From contig OX637351.1 of NCBI GenBank assembly GCA_951799405.1, positions 9,208,251-9,272,250 on the forward strand: DNA of 64,000 nt. Direction: 5' to 3'. This document shows, piece by piece, positions 43,351-56,100 of this stretch; the stretch's first letter is position 1; every line of letters starts with the position of its first letter. Made by a program: the position numbers and the translations under genes. Origin of the DNA: Agapetus fuscipes (lineage: Eukaryota; Arthropoda; Insecta; Trichoptera; Glossosomatidae). The notes beneath the pieces were generated by a model. The model worked only from the letters and a program-made list of their open reading frames with translations. It searched no databases and was not told where the DNA came from.

Positions 43351-44080
43351 TTGTTTACTTAGTTGTTGGTATGCGAAAGTAGAATAGTATGGAACAATGC
43401 AGAGGTTCACTATAGAAGGGTCTGGAATATGGAAGAGGCGTCCGTTTAGACGCTATATTTTTGGACCGCAATTGTGTGAGAGACAAGAGTTGATTGAAAC
43501 ATTGGGACGTGAAGTCGATAAGCTAAGAACTAGAAAACCGACAATGCATTGCAAACCGACTTTGTGTAAAATAACTAAATTGCAGTTTGATTAAAAAGAA
43601 CCCAACTAAAATCATGACAATACAGTAATTTTTGATGTCACCATGTGAGAATGATGCTCTAGATATGAGATGAAGTAAATGGAGCTCATGCCTGTTAGTT
43701 CCACACTTATAGCAATCATAGCAAGGACTTACGATAGACTTACGATATCTGTGGACCAGAATTTATTGTAAGGAAAATAGACATTATATTGTTATGTTTG
43801 TATAAATATTAGGTAGGTAGGTAGATGTATTAGTTATAGCCGATATAAGTTGGAGTAATTATTATAGGTACCTGGAAAGAGATTCAATTCAATTATGTAC
43901 CTACTGGAAGCTTTTGGTTCTGGAAGGTTCTAGCAAAATTGGGTTCTAGCAACTACTGTCTTAAGGAGTATACTCGTATAAAGCGCAAGTTGCTTGCAAG
44001 TGAGTCAGTCCATTTACGTCGCTCTGCTTCTGAACAAGAAAGATATTAAGACCAACTGTGAAGTAAATGTAAAGTATAAT
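43351..44080. other. Intergenic DNA, nothing firmly recognised
   Basis: Open frame 43397-43594 has no known motif. A short family P piece (GACTTACGATATCTGTGGAC) at 43735-43790; the rest unassigned. Confidence 0.4.
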
Positions 44081-44082
44081 CT

Positions 44083-46300
44083 ATAATCTATAATCTAAGT
44101 TGCAAGGATATATTCATTTAAAGCTCTCAGATGTATGCCCACAAACCAACAAGTGTAGTTCGCGCTTACAAATGCTGAAAGTGTACTTACAAATAAAATC
44201 CAAACCTCAAATGAACATAAGCCCCACAACTTTTGCCGACCTTCCCTGAAACAGGGGTGACATTGGCAAAGTGAACCATTTTTTACAGTATGGGTGGTCA
44301 GCCTCATACCAACCTATAAGTCAAGGAATATGAATAATAAATTACATTTAAATATAAAAAAGAACAAAACCTTACAAAGAAATCTATACACAAAAAGTCG
44401 AAAATTTCCTATGCAAAAAATGTAGCAAATGAATACACCAACATTAAAAATCAACATTGCAGATTAGCCGCCATTTCTTCCTGTCCTTGCATACTTCTTT
44501 CATTTCATCCAGAGTCATAACCTTTTTCATACAAGTCCTCCTTTTATTATGACTCTGGATATCCCATTCATTCGCTATTTCAGAGATTTGATCCTTCCAT
44601 ACTTTTCTCGGTCTTCCTCTACCACGACATCCATCTATTCTAGCAACATATACTTTCTTCGTCAATCTTTCATCACTCATTCTCTCCAAATGCCCGAACC
44701 ATCTTAACATACTTCTTTTAATCTTCACTTTCACACTTTCCCTTACACCACATTCTTCTCTTACAAAATCATTCCTCACCCTGTCACTTCGTTTTTTCCC
44801 AATCATACTTCTTAGATAGTCCATTTCTACTGTATGGACTTTACTAATTTCCCTTTCACTCACCGTCCAGGCTTCACTTCCATACATCAAGGTTGGCACT
44901 AGTATACCACCGTGCACCGCCAATCTAACATTTTTTGAGAGATTTTGGTTCCTGGCGATGCAAGCGGTCGCACCCAGTACACACCTGCCTTTCATTATTC
45001 TTCTTTCAAATTCACCGGCCATTCTTCCATCTTTTTCAAACTTACTTCCCAAATATACAAACTCATTTACAACATCAACATTCATTCCATTAATTTTAAA
45101 TTCATAATTCATATTTTCATCATATAATCTATAATAATCAATAATCTAAGTTGCAAAGATATATTCATTTAAAGCTCTCAGATGTATGCCCACAAACCAA
45201 CAAGTGTAGTTCGCGCTTACAAATGCTGAATGTGTACTTACAAAATATAAAATCCAAACCTCAAATGAACATAAGCCCCACAACTTTTGCCGACCTTCCC
45301 TGAAACAGGGGTGACATTGGCAAAGTGAACCATTTTTTACAGTATGGGTGGTCAGCCTCATACCAACCTATAAGTCAAGGAATATCATCTCTTTCAAAAA
45401 TCAAAACTTTCGTCTTTCTTGCATTCAACTTCAAATTATTACCTTTCAAAGCTTCGTTCAATCTAGAGAGCATCATTTGCAATTCCACTGCTGAATTAGA
45501 TACAAGGACTGCATCATCCGCATACAGTAGAACGCTTACTTTGCTCTCTCCTATTATTAATCCACAATCATCAAGTCTAGCATCTCGAACACACTTGTCC
45601 ATGACTATGTTAAATAGCCATGGGCTCATCACACATCCTTGCCTTACACCCTTAAAAACTTCAAACCATTCACTATACTCACCATCAATACGAATGCAGG
45701 CCATACTATTCTCATAGTTCGCATGCACCGCATTGAGTAGAGCTCCATTCACTCCGTATGCTTTCAAAACATCCCACAACATACCTCTGTCCACTGAGTC
45801 AAAAGCCTTTTCCAGATCCACAAAGGCCGTGAATAGTTTCCCCCTCACCGACAATTGTTTTTCAACAAGTTGTCGTAGAGTGAAAATCTGATCAACACAG
45901 CCTCTACCGGCCATAAAGCCGGACTGTATATCGGAAACCCTTTTGCTAGTAGTCAGAATCACATTTTTTATAATCACCTTACAGAAGACTTTTCCTGGTA
46001 TACTGAGTAGACTGATTGGTCTGAAATTCTGACAGTCTTTTTTGTCCCCTTTACCTTTGTAAATGGGAACAATGACTGCCTTCCTCCAATCCATCGGTAC
46101 TACTCCTGCATTCACACAAAGCTTACATAATTCAAACATCCAATCTATCACACATTCACCTCCTGCTTTCAACATTTCACCATTTATACCATCAAACCCA
46201 GCAGACTTCCCATTCTTCAGACGTGAAATAGACACTTTCATTTCTTCTTTCAAAATCTTCAATTCATTCTCTTCATCTGTCTGTTCATAAATTCTTCTGT
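44083..46300 (-). mobile_element. RTE-like LINE with nested copy of its own tail
   Basis: Reverse transcriptase (46262-45387): FRPISLLSIPGKVF, FVDLEKAFDSVDRGMLWDVL, GVRQGCVMSPWLFNIVMDKC, LLYADDAVLVS. A tail copy at 45126-45385 interrupts after KVLIFERDD. Coding resumes at 45112: [64 protein letters not shown], ending WRLICNV, then the 3' UTR tail 44083-44335. 5' truncated; no endonuclease left. Confidence 0.92.
45126..45385 (-). mobile_element. RTE-like tail inserted in its own family's LINE
   Basis: About 95% identical by eye to the tail at 44083-44335; splits the coding region between KVLIFERDD and MNYEFKING. Confidence 0.9.
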
Positions 46301-46439
46301 AAGTGCTAAACCCTAAATGTGAATTGTTGAAAATAAATATAAATCGTTAAATAAATGTAAGTGTAAAATAAATATCCATGAAAGAAGACCAGTTTTTTTT
46401 TTAATTTGAAGACTTTTGAACCCTAAAACACAACAATAT

Positions 46440-47165
46440 ATCTGCTTCAACTTACTTACGAAAATGGTCATTAGTAAGAAAGAGAACAAAGAACTTTACA
46501 GTTTCTTTACATGTGTACAAAAAAACTCGGGCGAATGGAAAAAATGTTTCTAGAAAGTTGGCACTATTGCGAATAATAATGGCTGCCAGTCAACAATAAA
46601 TTTGGCTGATATATTTGGTGAGCGCTGTTTTTGTGTGTATCACACCTCAAGAGCCCTCTGCAAGCTTGGTCGTCGCTGAAGGAAGCGCCAATACTCAAGC
46701 AAGACCCAGTTGCTGTAAGCCTGAATAGATTTTTTGATGACCGGTATCATTGGTAAAGGTTTATGAATTTTTCAACCGACCGATGAGCAAATTTGAAAAT
46801 ATACATGGTATATTTTTGGTGCTCCGCCGTGATTCGAACCCACAACTTTCCATTTACGAGTCCGAAGTGTTACCACTGGGGTACATACCAGTAGTTGTTG
46901 ATAGATAACACGCGTTATAAATATTTTGATCACTAAAATTGATGAATTTTAAAGGAAAAAGGTTTTATTTTAAGGCATTATGGCATGTGTTATAATTGGG
47001 TGTCGAAACACAAAATGTATTCTGACAAAATGGCCTTATGTCGGCTGACTACACCACTGCAACGTTTGACAGGACTGAGACAAATGTGGGCTATAGTATG
47101 TATCAATGCAGTAAGTTAGATTCAGCTCCAGTATGTTATTGCTCAATGGCTCGGACGTACCTATA
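46440..47165 (+). repeat. Repeat family P copy, split by SINE A
   Basis: GGTCATTAGTAAGAAAGAGA, GAAAAAATGTTTCTAGAAAG, GGCTGCCAGTCAACA up to 46595; SINE A 46600-46895; then TTGATAGATAACACGCGTTA, ATTATGGCATGTGTTATAAT ([13 protein letters not shown]), ACGTTTGACAGGACTGAGAC. Confidence 0.75.
46600..46895 (-). mobile_element. SINE family A without 5S head
   Basis: LINE-like tail GTGTGTATCACACCTCAAGA, body, GGTTCGAATCACGGCGGAGC and a tRNA-like head ending TGGTATGTACC; inserted in a family P repeat. Confidence 0.82.
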
Positions 47166-47345
47166 ATAATTATTATCCGAGTACTTCCCATCGGTAGAGT
47201 TTTATTAGAAAAACAGATCTAGGCGGCACATGCTGTAAAATCGTTACATTTTAAGCTTTGTGACATTCAAGAAGATTAACATTAAAATCTTAAGTTATTT
47301 ACAACACATTTGATCCATAGATGATCCATGAATCATCGTTTTTTA

Positions 47346-47735
47346 GGGCCTGTTGCCCCAAATTCCAAACAATATTTGATTGACACATCAATTTTGGGGC
47401 CCTTGAGATTGTAGGTCCACATGCAGCATGTGTAAGCGCGAAATTATGCATGTCTGCTTGTGGGAATGCATTTGATATGAATCTCAAATGATACATATCT
47501 TTGCAGCTTAGATTTAGATTTAGATCCATCCTCATCATCAAATTTGATTGCTTAATTCTGGTAAGGACCTCGGTTAAATATTTCTAGGAAGTGGGTAATA
47601 ATATGATGGAATTTGAACAGGGAAGATGATGTACATCAGATGATTTACGTATATGCAACCAAAAATTTGATTTGTTGGGAGAAATCACACTTCATTTTGA
47701 TTTTTGTCTTAATGGTGTTTGGTGCAACAGACCCC
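47346..47735. mobile_element. MITE M1 copy split by an RTE-like tail
   Basis: AGGGCCTGTTGCCCCAAATT, then a plus-strand tail (47405-47525: TGTAGGTCCACATGCAGCAT to CTTTGCAGCTTAGATTTAGA), then TCAAATTTGATTGCTTAATT and the right end GGTGTTTGGTGCAACAGACC. Confidence 0.78.
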
Positions 47736-47989
47736 AAGTTATTTTACAACACATTTGATCCATAGGACCATATAGCTGACCCATGGATCATCGCTTTTTA
47801 GAATGGAAAATTCACATTAGGTGGTGGTTGAGCCATGGGTTTGCTGTGTGTGAATAATACTGTTCTTTAATTCATTTTACCCTGACAGTGAATGAACTCC
47901 GCACATATTACAATTTACTTTTTTTTAGTGCGCAAACACCACCCTTTGGACTACGGACTACGGTTTTCAGAAACCCGTATTTTTTATTT

Positions 47990-48245
47990 CCTTGACTTAT
48001 AGGTTCGTATGAGGCTGACCACCTATACTGTAAAAAATGGTTCACTTTGCAATGTCACCCCTGTTTCAGGGAAGGTCGGCAAGAGTTGCAGGGCTTATAT
48101 TCGTTTGAGATTGGGTTATAATATTGTAGGTCCACACTCCACAGGCGGCATGTGTAAGCGCGAACTTATACAGGTCTGCTTGTGGGAATGCGTTTAATAT
48201 GAACCTAAATAATTTATATCTTTGCAGCTAAGATTTAGATTTAGT
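47990..48245 (+). mobile_element. RTE-like LINE tail
   Basis: TTCCTTGACTTATAGGTTCG to CTTTGCAGCTAAGATTTAGA. Confidence 0.8.
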
Positions 48246-49345
48246 ATGATCATTGATCCATTTGGTATCAAAACTAGCACTTTGTAGGTAGGTATACTTT
48301 TCATTTATATTTTAAAGTAAAAAACGGTGATTTAATTGAATATAGCATTACATTTGTATTACATTACATAATTGTATGTATTGGCAATACAAGCTATATT
48401 ATTTTGGAAATGGAATTCGGCTAAGCTCTTTATTTTCTATCCCGGAAATTATTCAAAAATCGAACATGTTTATTCTTCTTCTTCCTCTTTGTGGCGGATT
48501 CCCGCATTCAGCAGGGGCGCCAGTGTCAAGTTGTTGAACAATGTTTATTTTTAAATTTCATTTAAAAGGCTGCCAGATTTTTTACATTTATCAATGATGA
48601 ATCAACTCAAAACTGGGTAGGTACGTAAGTAACATTATTTTTTTACAACCTTTTTTTTGTCGGCAGAGAAAGCTTAATTTTAAAATACAACGCCAATATG
48701 TTTTTATTTTTTATTGGAAGAGTCATTAAAATATTAATATTTAAATTTTGGCAAGGTAAATGTATTTTTTGAAAATGGAACACCAGTCTCCTTTTTGTTG
48801 CGTAAGCGAAAAATCATTAAAAAATCGAACACAGTTAGGAACTAGAAGTTAAGTTTTTTTAGATTTATTGTATTAAAATAACAATTAATATATTCTTTTG
48901 ACGATTTTTTTTTTTAATACCTTGTAACAGGGTAGGTAAATAGATAGATAGGTAAGTAAATAAGTTATTTTATGTTATTATGACATTGGAACTACTTATT
49001 TTCAATTTTCTTTTATTTTCTAGCCTGGGAATTGTTCAAAAATCGAACACATTTTACTTTTTTTTAAATCTACGAATATGGCTATTAGATACTTTTTATA
49101 TTTTTTATAGGTGGTTAGGTATTATAAGGATTAATGTATTTTTACGTATAAAATTCGTTTACAATTTATTTTCTACACACGAACCACGTTTGACCGTGCG
49201 CGACCACAGATTCTGAGCAACTGAAGTGAATTCCATATAAGTAAGTTGTGTTGACATGAGAATGCCATCCAGTTTATATGTACTTATTCAACTACTCATC
49301 TTTGAAGAGTTGCTCGATTATTGGCTGGACACGTTAAATAAGTAA
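48246..49345. other. AT-rich intergenic DNA, no gene
   Basis: Repeated AAAAATCGAACA motifs (near 48457, 48810 and 49040) hint at an old tandem or dispersed repeat; open frames here have no family features. Confidence 0.4.
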
Positions 49346-49349
49346 GTAT

Positions 49350-49905
49350 TGGCCGGTCCGTATATCAGTGGTATTACTTCGGACTCGTGAATGGAAGGTT
49401 GTGGGTTCGAATCCCAGTGGAGCACAAAAAAATACCATTTTTATTTTAAAATTTGCTCTTCGCTGGGTTGAAAAATTCATATTCCTTTACCAAAGACCGC
49501 CATCAAAAGGTACATCCAGATTTACATAAATTGGGTCTTGCTTGAGAATTGGCGCTTTGAAGCGACGGCCAAGCTCGTAAAAATCCGGTTGATAGCTCGG
49601 TTGGCTTGCACTCCGTGCCGAGAGCAAGGGTTCAATCCGCATCGAGGGTGTCAGAAATGATTTCCTGTTTCGGTGTCTATTTCAAACCCAAAATAAATAC
49701 CGACGAGGTGTACTCTGCCATCACAAGAAATGAGAGCCAGCCTCCCGGAAGCTGCGAAACCCTCATTTCAACTGAAAGTGGTTGGTGTGAGGCCGGCCCC
49801 ATTACCCATAAAAATAAATAGGTCCCGAATCGCCACATACGAGGCCTTCGGAGATAAAGCAGGGGAGAAGTTACACAATATATGTAGCTTAGTTGCGTTT
49901 TTGTG
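49350..49905 (+). mobile_element. SINE A+B dimer, near complete
   Basis: A part: GGCCGGTCCGTATATCAGTG, GGGTTCGAATCCCAGTGGAG, body to GCGACGGCCAAGCTCGTAAA (49580). B part: GGTTGATAGCTCGGTTGGCT, AGGGTTCAATCCGCATCGAG, GGTTGGTGTGAGGCCGGCCC, to TATGTAGCTTAGTTGCGTTT. Confidence 0.82.
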
Positions 49906-50129
49906 TTGATGAAATTTAAATAAGTATTTATAAAGTGCGGTTGCGGCTGTTTTAGAATTGGACAGAGCTATAGCTTTGGATCGGGCGGCCACCCACTCTT
50001 CCGTGAACTCTCCATGTTTGGGAATACGGCTTATGACACAACACCTGGATAAAACTTCTGCATTCATCACCTGTTGTTACTATATCAGACAAATTTAATT
50101 TTACTATTCCAAATCAAAAGACAACTCCG

Positions 50130-50417
50130 ATTAATCTAAAATCTAATCTAAACCTAAGCTGCAAAGATATATATCATATAAGATTCATATTAAACGCATT
50201 CCCACAAGTGACAAGCAGACATGTACATATAAGTTCGCGCTAACACGTCATGCCGCATGTGGACCTACAATATAATTAATATAAAAACCCAATGTCAAAT
50301 GAACATTAGCCCTGCAACTCTTGCAGACCTTCCCTGAAACAGGGGTGACATTGGCAAAGTGAACCATTTTTTACAGTATGGGTGGTCAGCCTCATACCAA
50401 CCTATAAGTCAAGGAAT
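50130..50417 (-). mobile_element. RTE-like LINE tail
   Basis: (TAATC)-type end then TAAGCTGCAAAGATATATAT to CCTATAAGTCAAGGAATGAT. Confidence 0.8.
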
Positions 50418-50514
50418 GATTACCTTACGGATAAAAGGTTTTGGGTGCTCCTTCAAACATACCCACAGACTTGAGTTCTTCACTCCGGGTGGCAGTTTGT
50501 TCCACTCATTGACT

Positions 50515-50940
50515 TATGATGATGATGATGATGACTTGTAGAGCGCCGTTTCGTGACTACTGTCACAGCAAGGGCGCTTTCAGGCTTGACGCGGCGGTGA
50601 AGAAATGGGTCTTCATTCCCTTCTTACAGCTCTCGATCCCTTCCTCGGCGCGCACTTCAGGAGGCAGCTGGTTCCAAGTGGACAGTCCCACAACGGCGAA
50701 AGCACGGTCTCCGAGCACTGTGCTTCTTTTTCTGCATTGTGTACTGACAGAGGTAAGAGCACTGTCTACAGATTGCAGAGGGAGCCCCCTCTCACTCAGA
50801 CTCCTCGGGATTATCAGCTCCTGCAAGTATTCTGGCGCCACTCCATGCAGCGCTTTATGTACCGTGAGGCCCAGCTTGAATTTGATCCCTCCTGGCATCC
50901 TCAGCCAGTGGAGCTACTGCAGGAGTGAGGTGATGTGGCA
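50515..50940 (-). mobile_element. LINE C-terminal fragment ending in (ATC)n
   Basis: Minus frame 50898-50563: KFKLGLTVHKALHGVAPEYL, RSTVLGDRAFAVVGLSTWNQ, LPPEVRAEEGIESCKKGMKT, then 3' UTR AGCGCCCTTGCTGTGACAGT and a (CAT)n end. Confidence 0.8.
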
Positions 50941-51054
50941 GTAGTTACTCTGACCATAAATCAAGCGGGCACTGGCGTTCATTACTGACTGATATCTGTG
51001 GACTGTGGTCTTGAAATTATTTTAACGAAAATAACGAGAATTTTTTTAAAAAAA

Positions 51055-51262
51055 ACCTCCAATCAATATTTGATAGACTCATCAAATTTGATTGCTTAAT
51101 TCTGGTAACGACCTTGGTTAAATATTTCTCGGAAGTGGGGAATAATATGATGGAATTTGAAAAGGAAAGATGATGTACATCAGCTGCTTTACGTACCTAT
51201 ATGCAACAATTTTTTTGATTTGATGGGAGAAATCACCCTTAATTGATTTGATTTGACAAGTT
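51055..51262. repeat. MITE M1 copy lacking outer ends
   Basis: CCTCCAATCAATATTTGATA to GGAGAAATCACCCTTAATTG in M1 order; terminal GGGCCTGTTGCACCAA not present. Confidence 0.65.
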
Positions 51263-51519
51263 ATGACTTGTCATCTTTGTCATCATCATCAGCGCTACAG
51301 CCCTGTTCGGATCTTGGTCTCCTTGAGGAGTTGCTTCCACCTTCCCCTCCTGTCACCAACTGGTCCCGCCCACGGCTCGCTAGTCCCTTTCCACCCCATC
51401 CTCCATCTCAGCCAAGGCCTCCCGACACTTCTTCTGCTACAGTAGGAGTAGATCCTTTTTATTGTTGACTTATCGTTTATATCCTTACTAAAAAATACCA
51501 CGTGACTTCCCTGCTATCG

Positions 51520-51770
51520 AACAAGAAGCAGCTGCCTGGACATCCCTGTAAGAAGGCCCCGCACTGTTTTTGGAGGGCATTCAAGGTGGCTGCTCCAATG
51601 GACTTGGACTTGCTATTCCCGCCTCACTGAGGGAACTGGACTTGGAGAGGCTGTTTAAAAGACGTCTCAAGACTCACTTCTTCGTCCAATCATTGGAAAA
51701 GCGCCTTTGCAATGACATAGGTACTGTCATAAAAGGCGCTATATAAATTTTGTACTTCATCAAGTAAATA
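51520..51770 (+). mobile_element. LINE 3' end fragment
   Basis: Plus strand reads [20 protein letters not shown], then CAAAGGCGC-type 3' UTR (AGGCGCTATATAAATTTTGT). Related to the minus fragment at 60530-60665. Confidence 0.7.
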
Positions 51771-51949
51771 TACAATTATATATTTTTATTATTTAAAATA
51801 CATTCTTAATACATTTTTTTCCTTAAATCTATTACACTATTTGATTATATTTTTGTAACGCTTTACCTTACCAAAAAGAGACTAAGCTCTTGTGTGTGGT
51901 GAGGGACTTACAATAACAATAGTAGTACAACATAATTACTGAAATGTTA

Positions 51950-52257
51950 CATAATAATAATATTAGGATGATTTATTTGGTGAGCGCTATTTTTGTGTGT
52001 ATCATACCTCAAGAGCCCTCTGCGAGCTTGGTCGTCAATGTAGAAATCACCAATTCTCAAGCAAGATCCAGTTGCTGTAAAGCTGGATGGACCTTTAGTG
52101 ACCGGTCTTCGGTAAAGGTTTATGAATTGTTCAACCCAGCAAAGAGCAAATTTGAAAATATAAATGGTATATTTTTTGTGCTCTGCCGGGATTCGAACCC
52201 ACAACCTTCCATTTACGAATCAAAAGTGGTGTTGATTACTAGACTACGGACCGATCA
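51950..52257 (-). mobile_element. SINE family A without 5S head
   Basis: (ATT)n tail, GTGTGTATCATACCTCAAGA, body, GGGTTCGAATCCCGGCAGAG, GGTCCGTAGTCTAGTAATCA head. Confidence 0.85.
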
Positions 52258-52638
52258 AAAAACCTTTAGTAAAAAATATCACGTGACTTCTCTGCCATCG
52301 AGTAAATAAAAAATAAATATAAAATATATAACAGCACTTTTAGTGAGTAATAGGTATAGTATTCATACATTTCTTTATATCTGCAATAGAAAAGAATATC
52401 CACAACATATACTAGAAGTAATGCAGTCAACTGCTATTTGTCTTCCAGCCATTATAATAATAATACTTATTATTATTGATGTAAATAAATACTTTTCAAA
52501 TAAATGCATAAAACACAACTAAAAATGCAAGGAAGCTGCATTGTACTTACATATATTTCAACTTCTTACAGTGTTGTCCCTGAAGGGGCATAAGAAGTAA
52601 ATTTGAACATTTAAACATAGACCGAAAACATGAATAAA

Positions 52639-52644
52639 TTTATT
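52639..52644 (-). terminator. Poly(A) signal of the aminotransferase gene
   Basis: AATAAA on the minus strand 84 nt after the stop, in AT-rich DNA; the nearest canonical hexamer seen. Confidence 0.5.
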
Positions 52645-52727
52645 TATAAAAATAAAATAAACAAGTGAAATAAAAACAGTGTTTCAAAAAATATTACTTT
52701 GTTCTGTGAAGTTTTATACAGAAAGAA

Positions 52728-53111
52728 TTAAACATTTTCCTTCAATTCTTCCATATACAACTTCAACTTGTTCCCCAAATCTTCAGCGGCAGCTTTCAAA
52801 GTGTCTTTATCATGAAATCCAATGGACAGTCTCATTGCGGGAGAAATAACATTAGCTCCAGTCAGTGAGCCATCAGCTTTCAAACTGACTGCTTTCATTT
52901 CGGGTGCAACGTAGGATCCTGTAGCGAAGGCCGGGCTGAATCTTGCGGAGGGAACAGCACCGGGGCCCCCTCGTTCGGCGCACCAGGACAGAAAGGCGCC
53001 GCAGTCCACGGGGGCGCGCACCCAGACAAAGTAGCCTCCCGTGGGGTGAAGGAACGAGCAGGCAGGTGGAAGGTGCTCGAGCAGGCTGGAGCAAAAGACT
53101 TCCATGCGTTC
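52728..53111 (-). CDS. Aminotransferase exon 7: C-terminal domain and stop
   Basis: [50 protein letters not shown], ending LKENV and TAA. GGYFVW and RLSIGF are hallmark C-domain motifs. Confidence 0.93.
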   Translation of the reverse strand, partial: ERMEVFCSSLLEHLPPACSFLHPTGGYFVWVRAPVDCGAFLSWCAERGGPGAVPSARFSPAFATGSYVAPEMKAVSLKADGSLTGANVISPAMRLSIGFHDKDTLKAAAEDLGNKLKLYMEELKENV

Positions 53112-56100
53112 CTGTTTAAAGAAAGTATGCTTTAATACGAGTTCTATTGAAAGAATGAGTGATGAAAGACTGACGAAGAAAGTATATGTTGCAAGAATAG
53201 ATGGATGTCGTGGTAGAGGAAGACCGAGAAAGGTATGGACAATAAAGGTATGGATGGATCAAATTTCTGAAATAGTGAATGAATGGGATATCCAGAGTCA
53301 TAATAAAAGGAGAGCTTGTATGAAAAGGGTTACGACTCTTAATGAAATGAAAGAAGTATGTAAGGACCGAAAACAAATGGCGGATAATCTGTAAGTAATG
53401 TGGATTTGTAATGTTGGCAGCTTATTTATTTATTAATTTATACATTCATAATTTTTTGTTTTATTTTTTGTATACCTATTGGCTATTGGCTTTTATTGTA
53501 TAGATTTATTATTAAGGTCTTGTTGTTTTGACTTATAGGTTGGTATGAGGCTGACCACCTATACTGATGACAGCTGGCTACATCCAGCTTATGGTAAAGG
53601 TACAGCCAGAAAAATCAAAATGACATGAAAAATAAATGGCTATGGGATACATGGTCGCATGAGCCAAGGAGTTGGCACTAGAAACTGTAAAAAAAATTGC
53701 GACATCACCTTGCTGAGTTGCTTGGAAAAATGCTAACCAATATTTTGTTTTATTTTTGCTAAGTACCCTTGAGAAGTAAGCCCGTGGCTCCAGTTATTTT
53801 ACTCTGGATCTTCCAGCTCCCTTGCATCTGTTGAAGCTCATCATCACAACTACATAATCTTCTCCAGGCATCTCCAGGTTCATTCACTGTCAGTATGGAT
53901 TCCAAATATAACATAACAATGCCCCTCAACTTTGTGACGCCTCCCATAGTAAGAGTGTTTGACATAGAACCAACTTACATGGACTAGACTTTGAGGAGGT
54001 ACATTAGTCACATACCTTGTAAACGGTCCTATACCACTTGAGATGGACATCAGCCAGCCCCAGCTCCATGGCGCTCTGGATGATGCCAAACATCACATTA
54101 TTCACGGAGCCTCCACTCTGCAGGATGCCACTGTAACACAATCAAAACTGGGGCTGGATGTTAGTCTTCCTATGAATTTGATATTGATTTATATTATTAA
54201 GAGCCTGTATGAAAAAGATTATGACTCTGGAGGAAATAAAAGAAGTGTTAAGGACAGAAAGAAATGGCGGTTGATCTGTAATGTTGGCGGCTAGGGTTTA
54301 ATAAATTGGAATTGGTTTTCTGTTTTAGTCTTGATGTTCATAGATATTATTATTTATTGATTTACAAAATGTAATTTGTCGTGTATGCTCCTTGACTTAT
54401 AGGTTGGTATGCGGCTGAAGAAAATCCCCATAATACCCATGCTGTAGAAAATGGAAAATGGATAATGGTTATTGTCAAAAGTTTCCACCCTGAATCTGGT
54501 CTACACACAAAGATGCTGATAGCAAGATGGTAAAGGTTCAACTGTGACCTTCCTTCCCTCGTGGGGTCTATTTATCCACTTTGGTGTGATGTCAATATAG
54601 ATTTGGTTCCTCATTGGTTGGACCCTGCAGGAGGGTGGCTTGGCTAGCCTGATGTAAACAATAAGAGCGTACGATTCTCGGCCCTGAAGATGGTAAATGT
54701 CATGTAAGACCTCATGTAACAGGGGGTTCGAACCGTAACACACCCTACTTCAGATTTTTTTATTACACGGATTGTCAGTCTCAAATGAGCCTATTACAAG
54801 TAACTACAAAGATCACATACGATTGTCTGATCCTCTTCGCCAGCCTTCTTGGCATTTCCATCCATCCGACCCTCAACCCTGGAGCAATCAGCTTGCTGAA
54901 GGACCCATTGGACACAACGTTGCCTCCTCCATAATCTTTGTCTTCGGGACGGTCGAAGAAGAACAGTCTACTTGGAGGAGGAGCGGCTTCTGAAGAGCTG
55001 TAGTGTAGGAGGTTGTAGACATCGTCGCAGACCACCAACACGTCCAAGGAACGAGCTGCTTCCACCAGTTTCTTGCATTTTTCTAAACAGCAAAAATATA
55101 AATGAAGTTAGCACAAATGACGAATGATGAAAAAAGTTGTGATGAAACTTGGGCAGGTTGCTAGGGAGCAGGGGCAAGCATCCTATGGAGACAAAAGTAC
55201 CTCTAAGCATAGAGGCACATGCTCCTAATAGGTAGGCAATATATGGTAAAAAAACCATTCAAGCTTGATATTCAGATATAAAATTAAAAAAATAGTTCCA
55301 TTGGAGCCATCTTTAGCACTTCAGTCAATGTCAAATGAGGTATTTATTTGAAAGAAATGGGAGGAAATGTTTATTCTAAAATGTATTTGCCTATACCCTA
55401 TGCACGCGCCTGCAAGAAATAGTATACAATGCATTTATCCTTGAATAAAGATTTAAGAGCACTTTATACCCTAAATCTTCCGTTTTTGTTTCTTACACTT
55501 TATGGTCTTAGCAAAAGAGATACCTACAGCAATGAAAAAAAATCAAGCATGTTTGTTAATTTTTTTATCTTAATTATAAAGTTTAAACAAAATATAATAC
55601 TCAAAAATTGGCACCACAAAAAATAGTAAAAAGAAAACCGGTTTTTTAAATTTTTTTTGTGTTTTTTATTGTGTGCTATATTTTGGATTTTTTTTTCTTT
55701 TTTATTACAGAACTCTACATTGTTTAGTACAGTATTAGGCCTTTTTTTTTTATAATGTCAATAGTTTTTGAGTAAATATGGAAAAACTGCGTTCTTTGTA
55801 GTTTCAGTCCATCCAGCCTTACAGCAACTGGGTCTTACTTGAGAATTGACGCTTTCTACAGCGACGATCTACAGCCCGCAGAGGGCTCTTGAGGTGTGAT
55901 ACACATAAAAATAGCGCTCACCAAATAAATCATCATAATATTATTATTATTAGTACAAGTTCAAAGCCTTAACCACTAGATTAAGGACCAAGGCCTCCCG
56001 TATCATGTTGTTTTATTTAAATTGAAACATGAGCGCTACCTGCTCCTCCCACACTGTGACCAAATGTAAACCACCCAATTACAAATCATGACTATTCAAA

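Noticed and set aside
51253..51468. Pro/Ser-rich 71-codon plus-strand frame
   Set aside because: Lies between two repeat fragments, starts in a CAT microsatellite and looks like an old LINE 3' region; no gene evidence.
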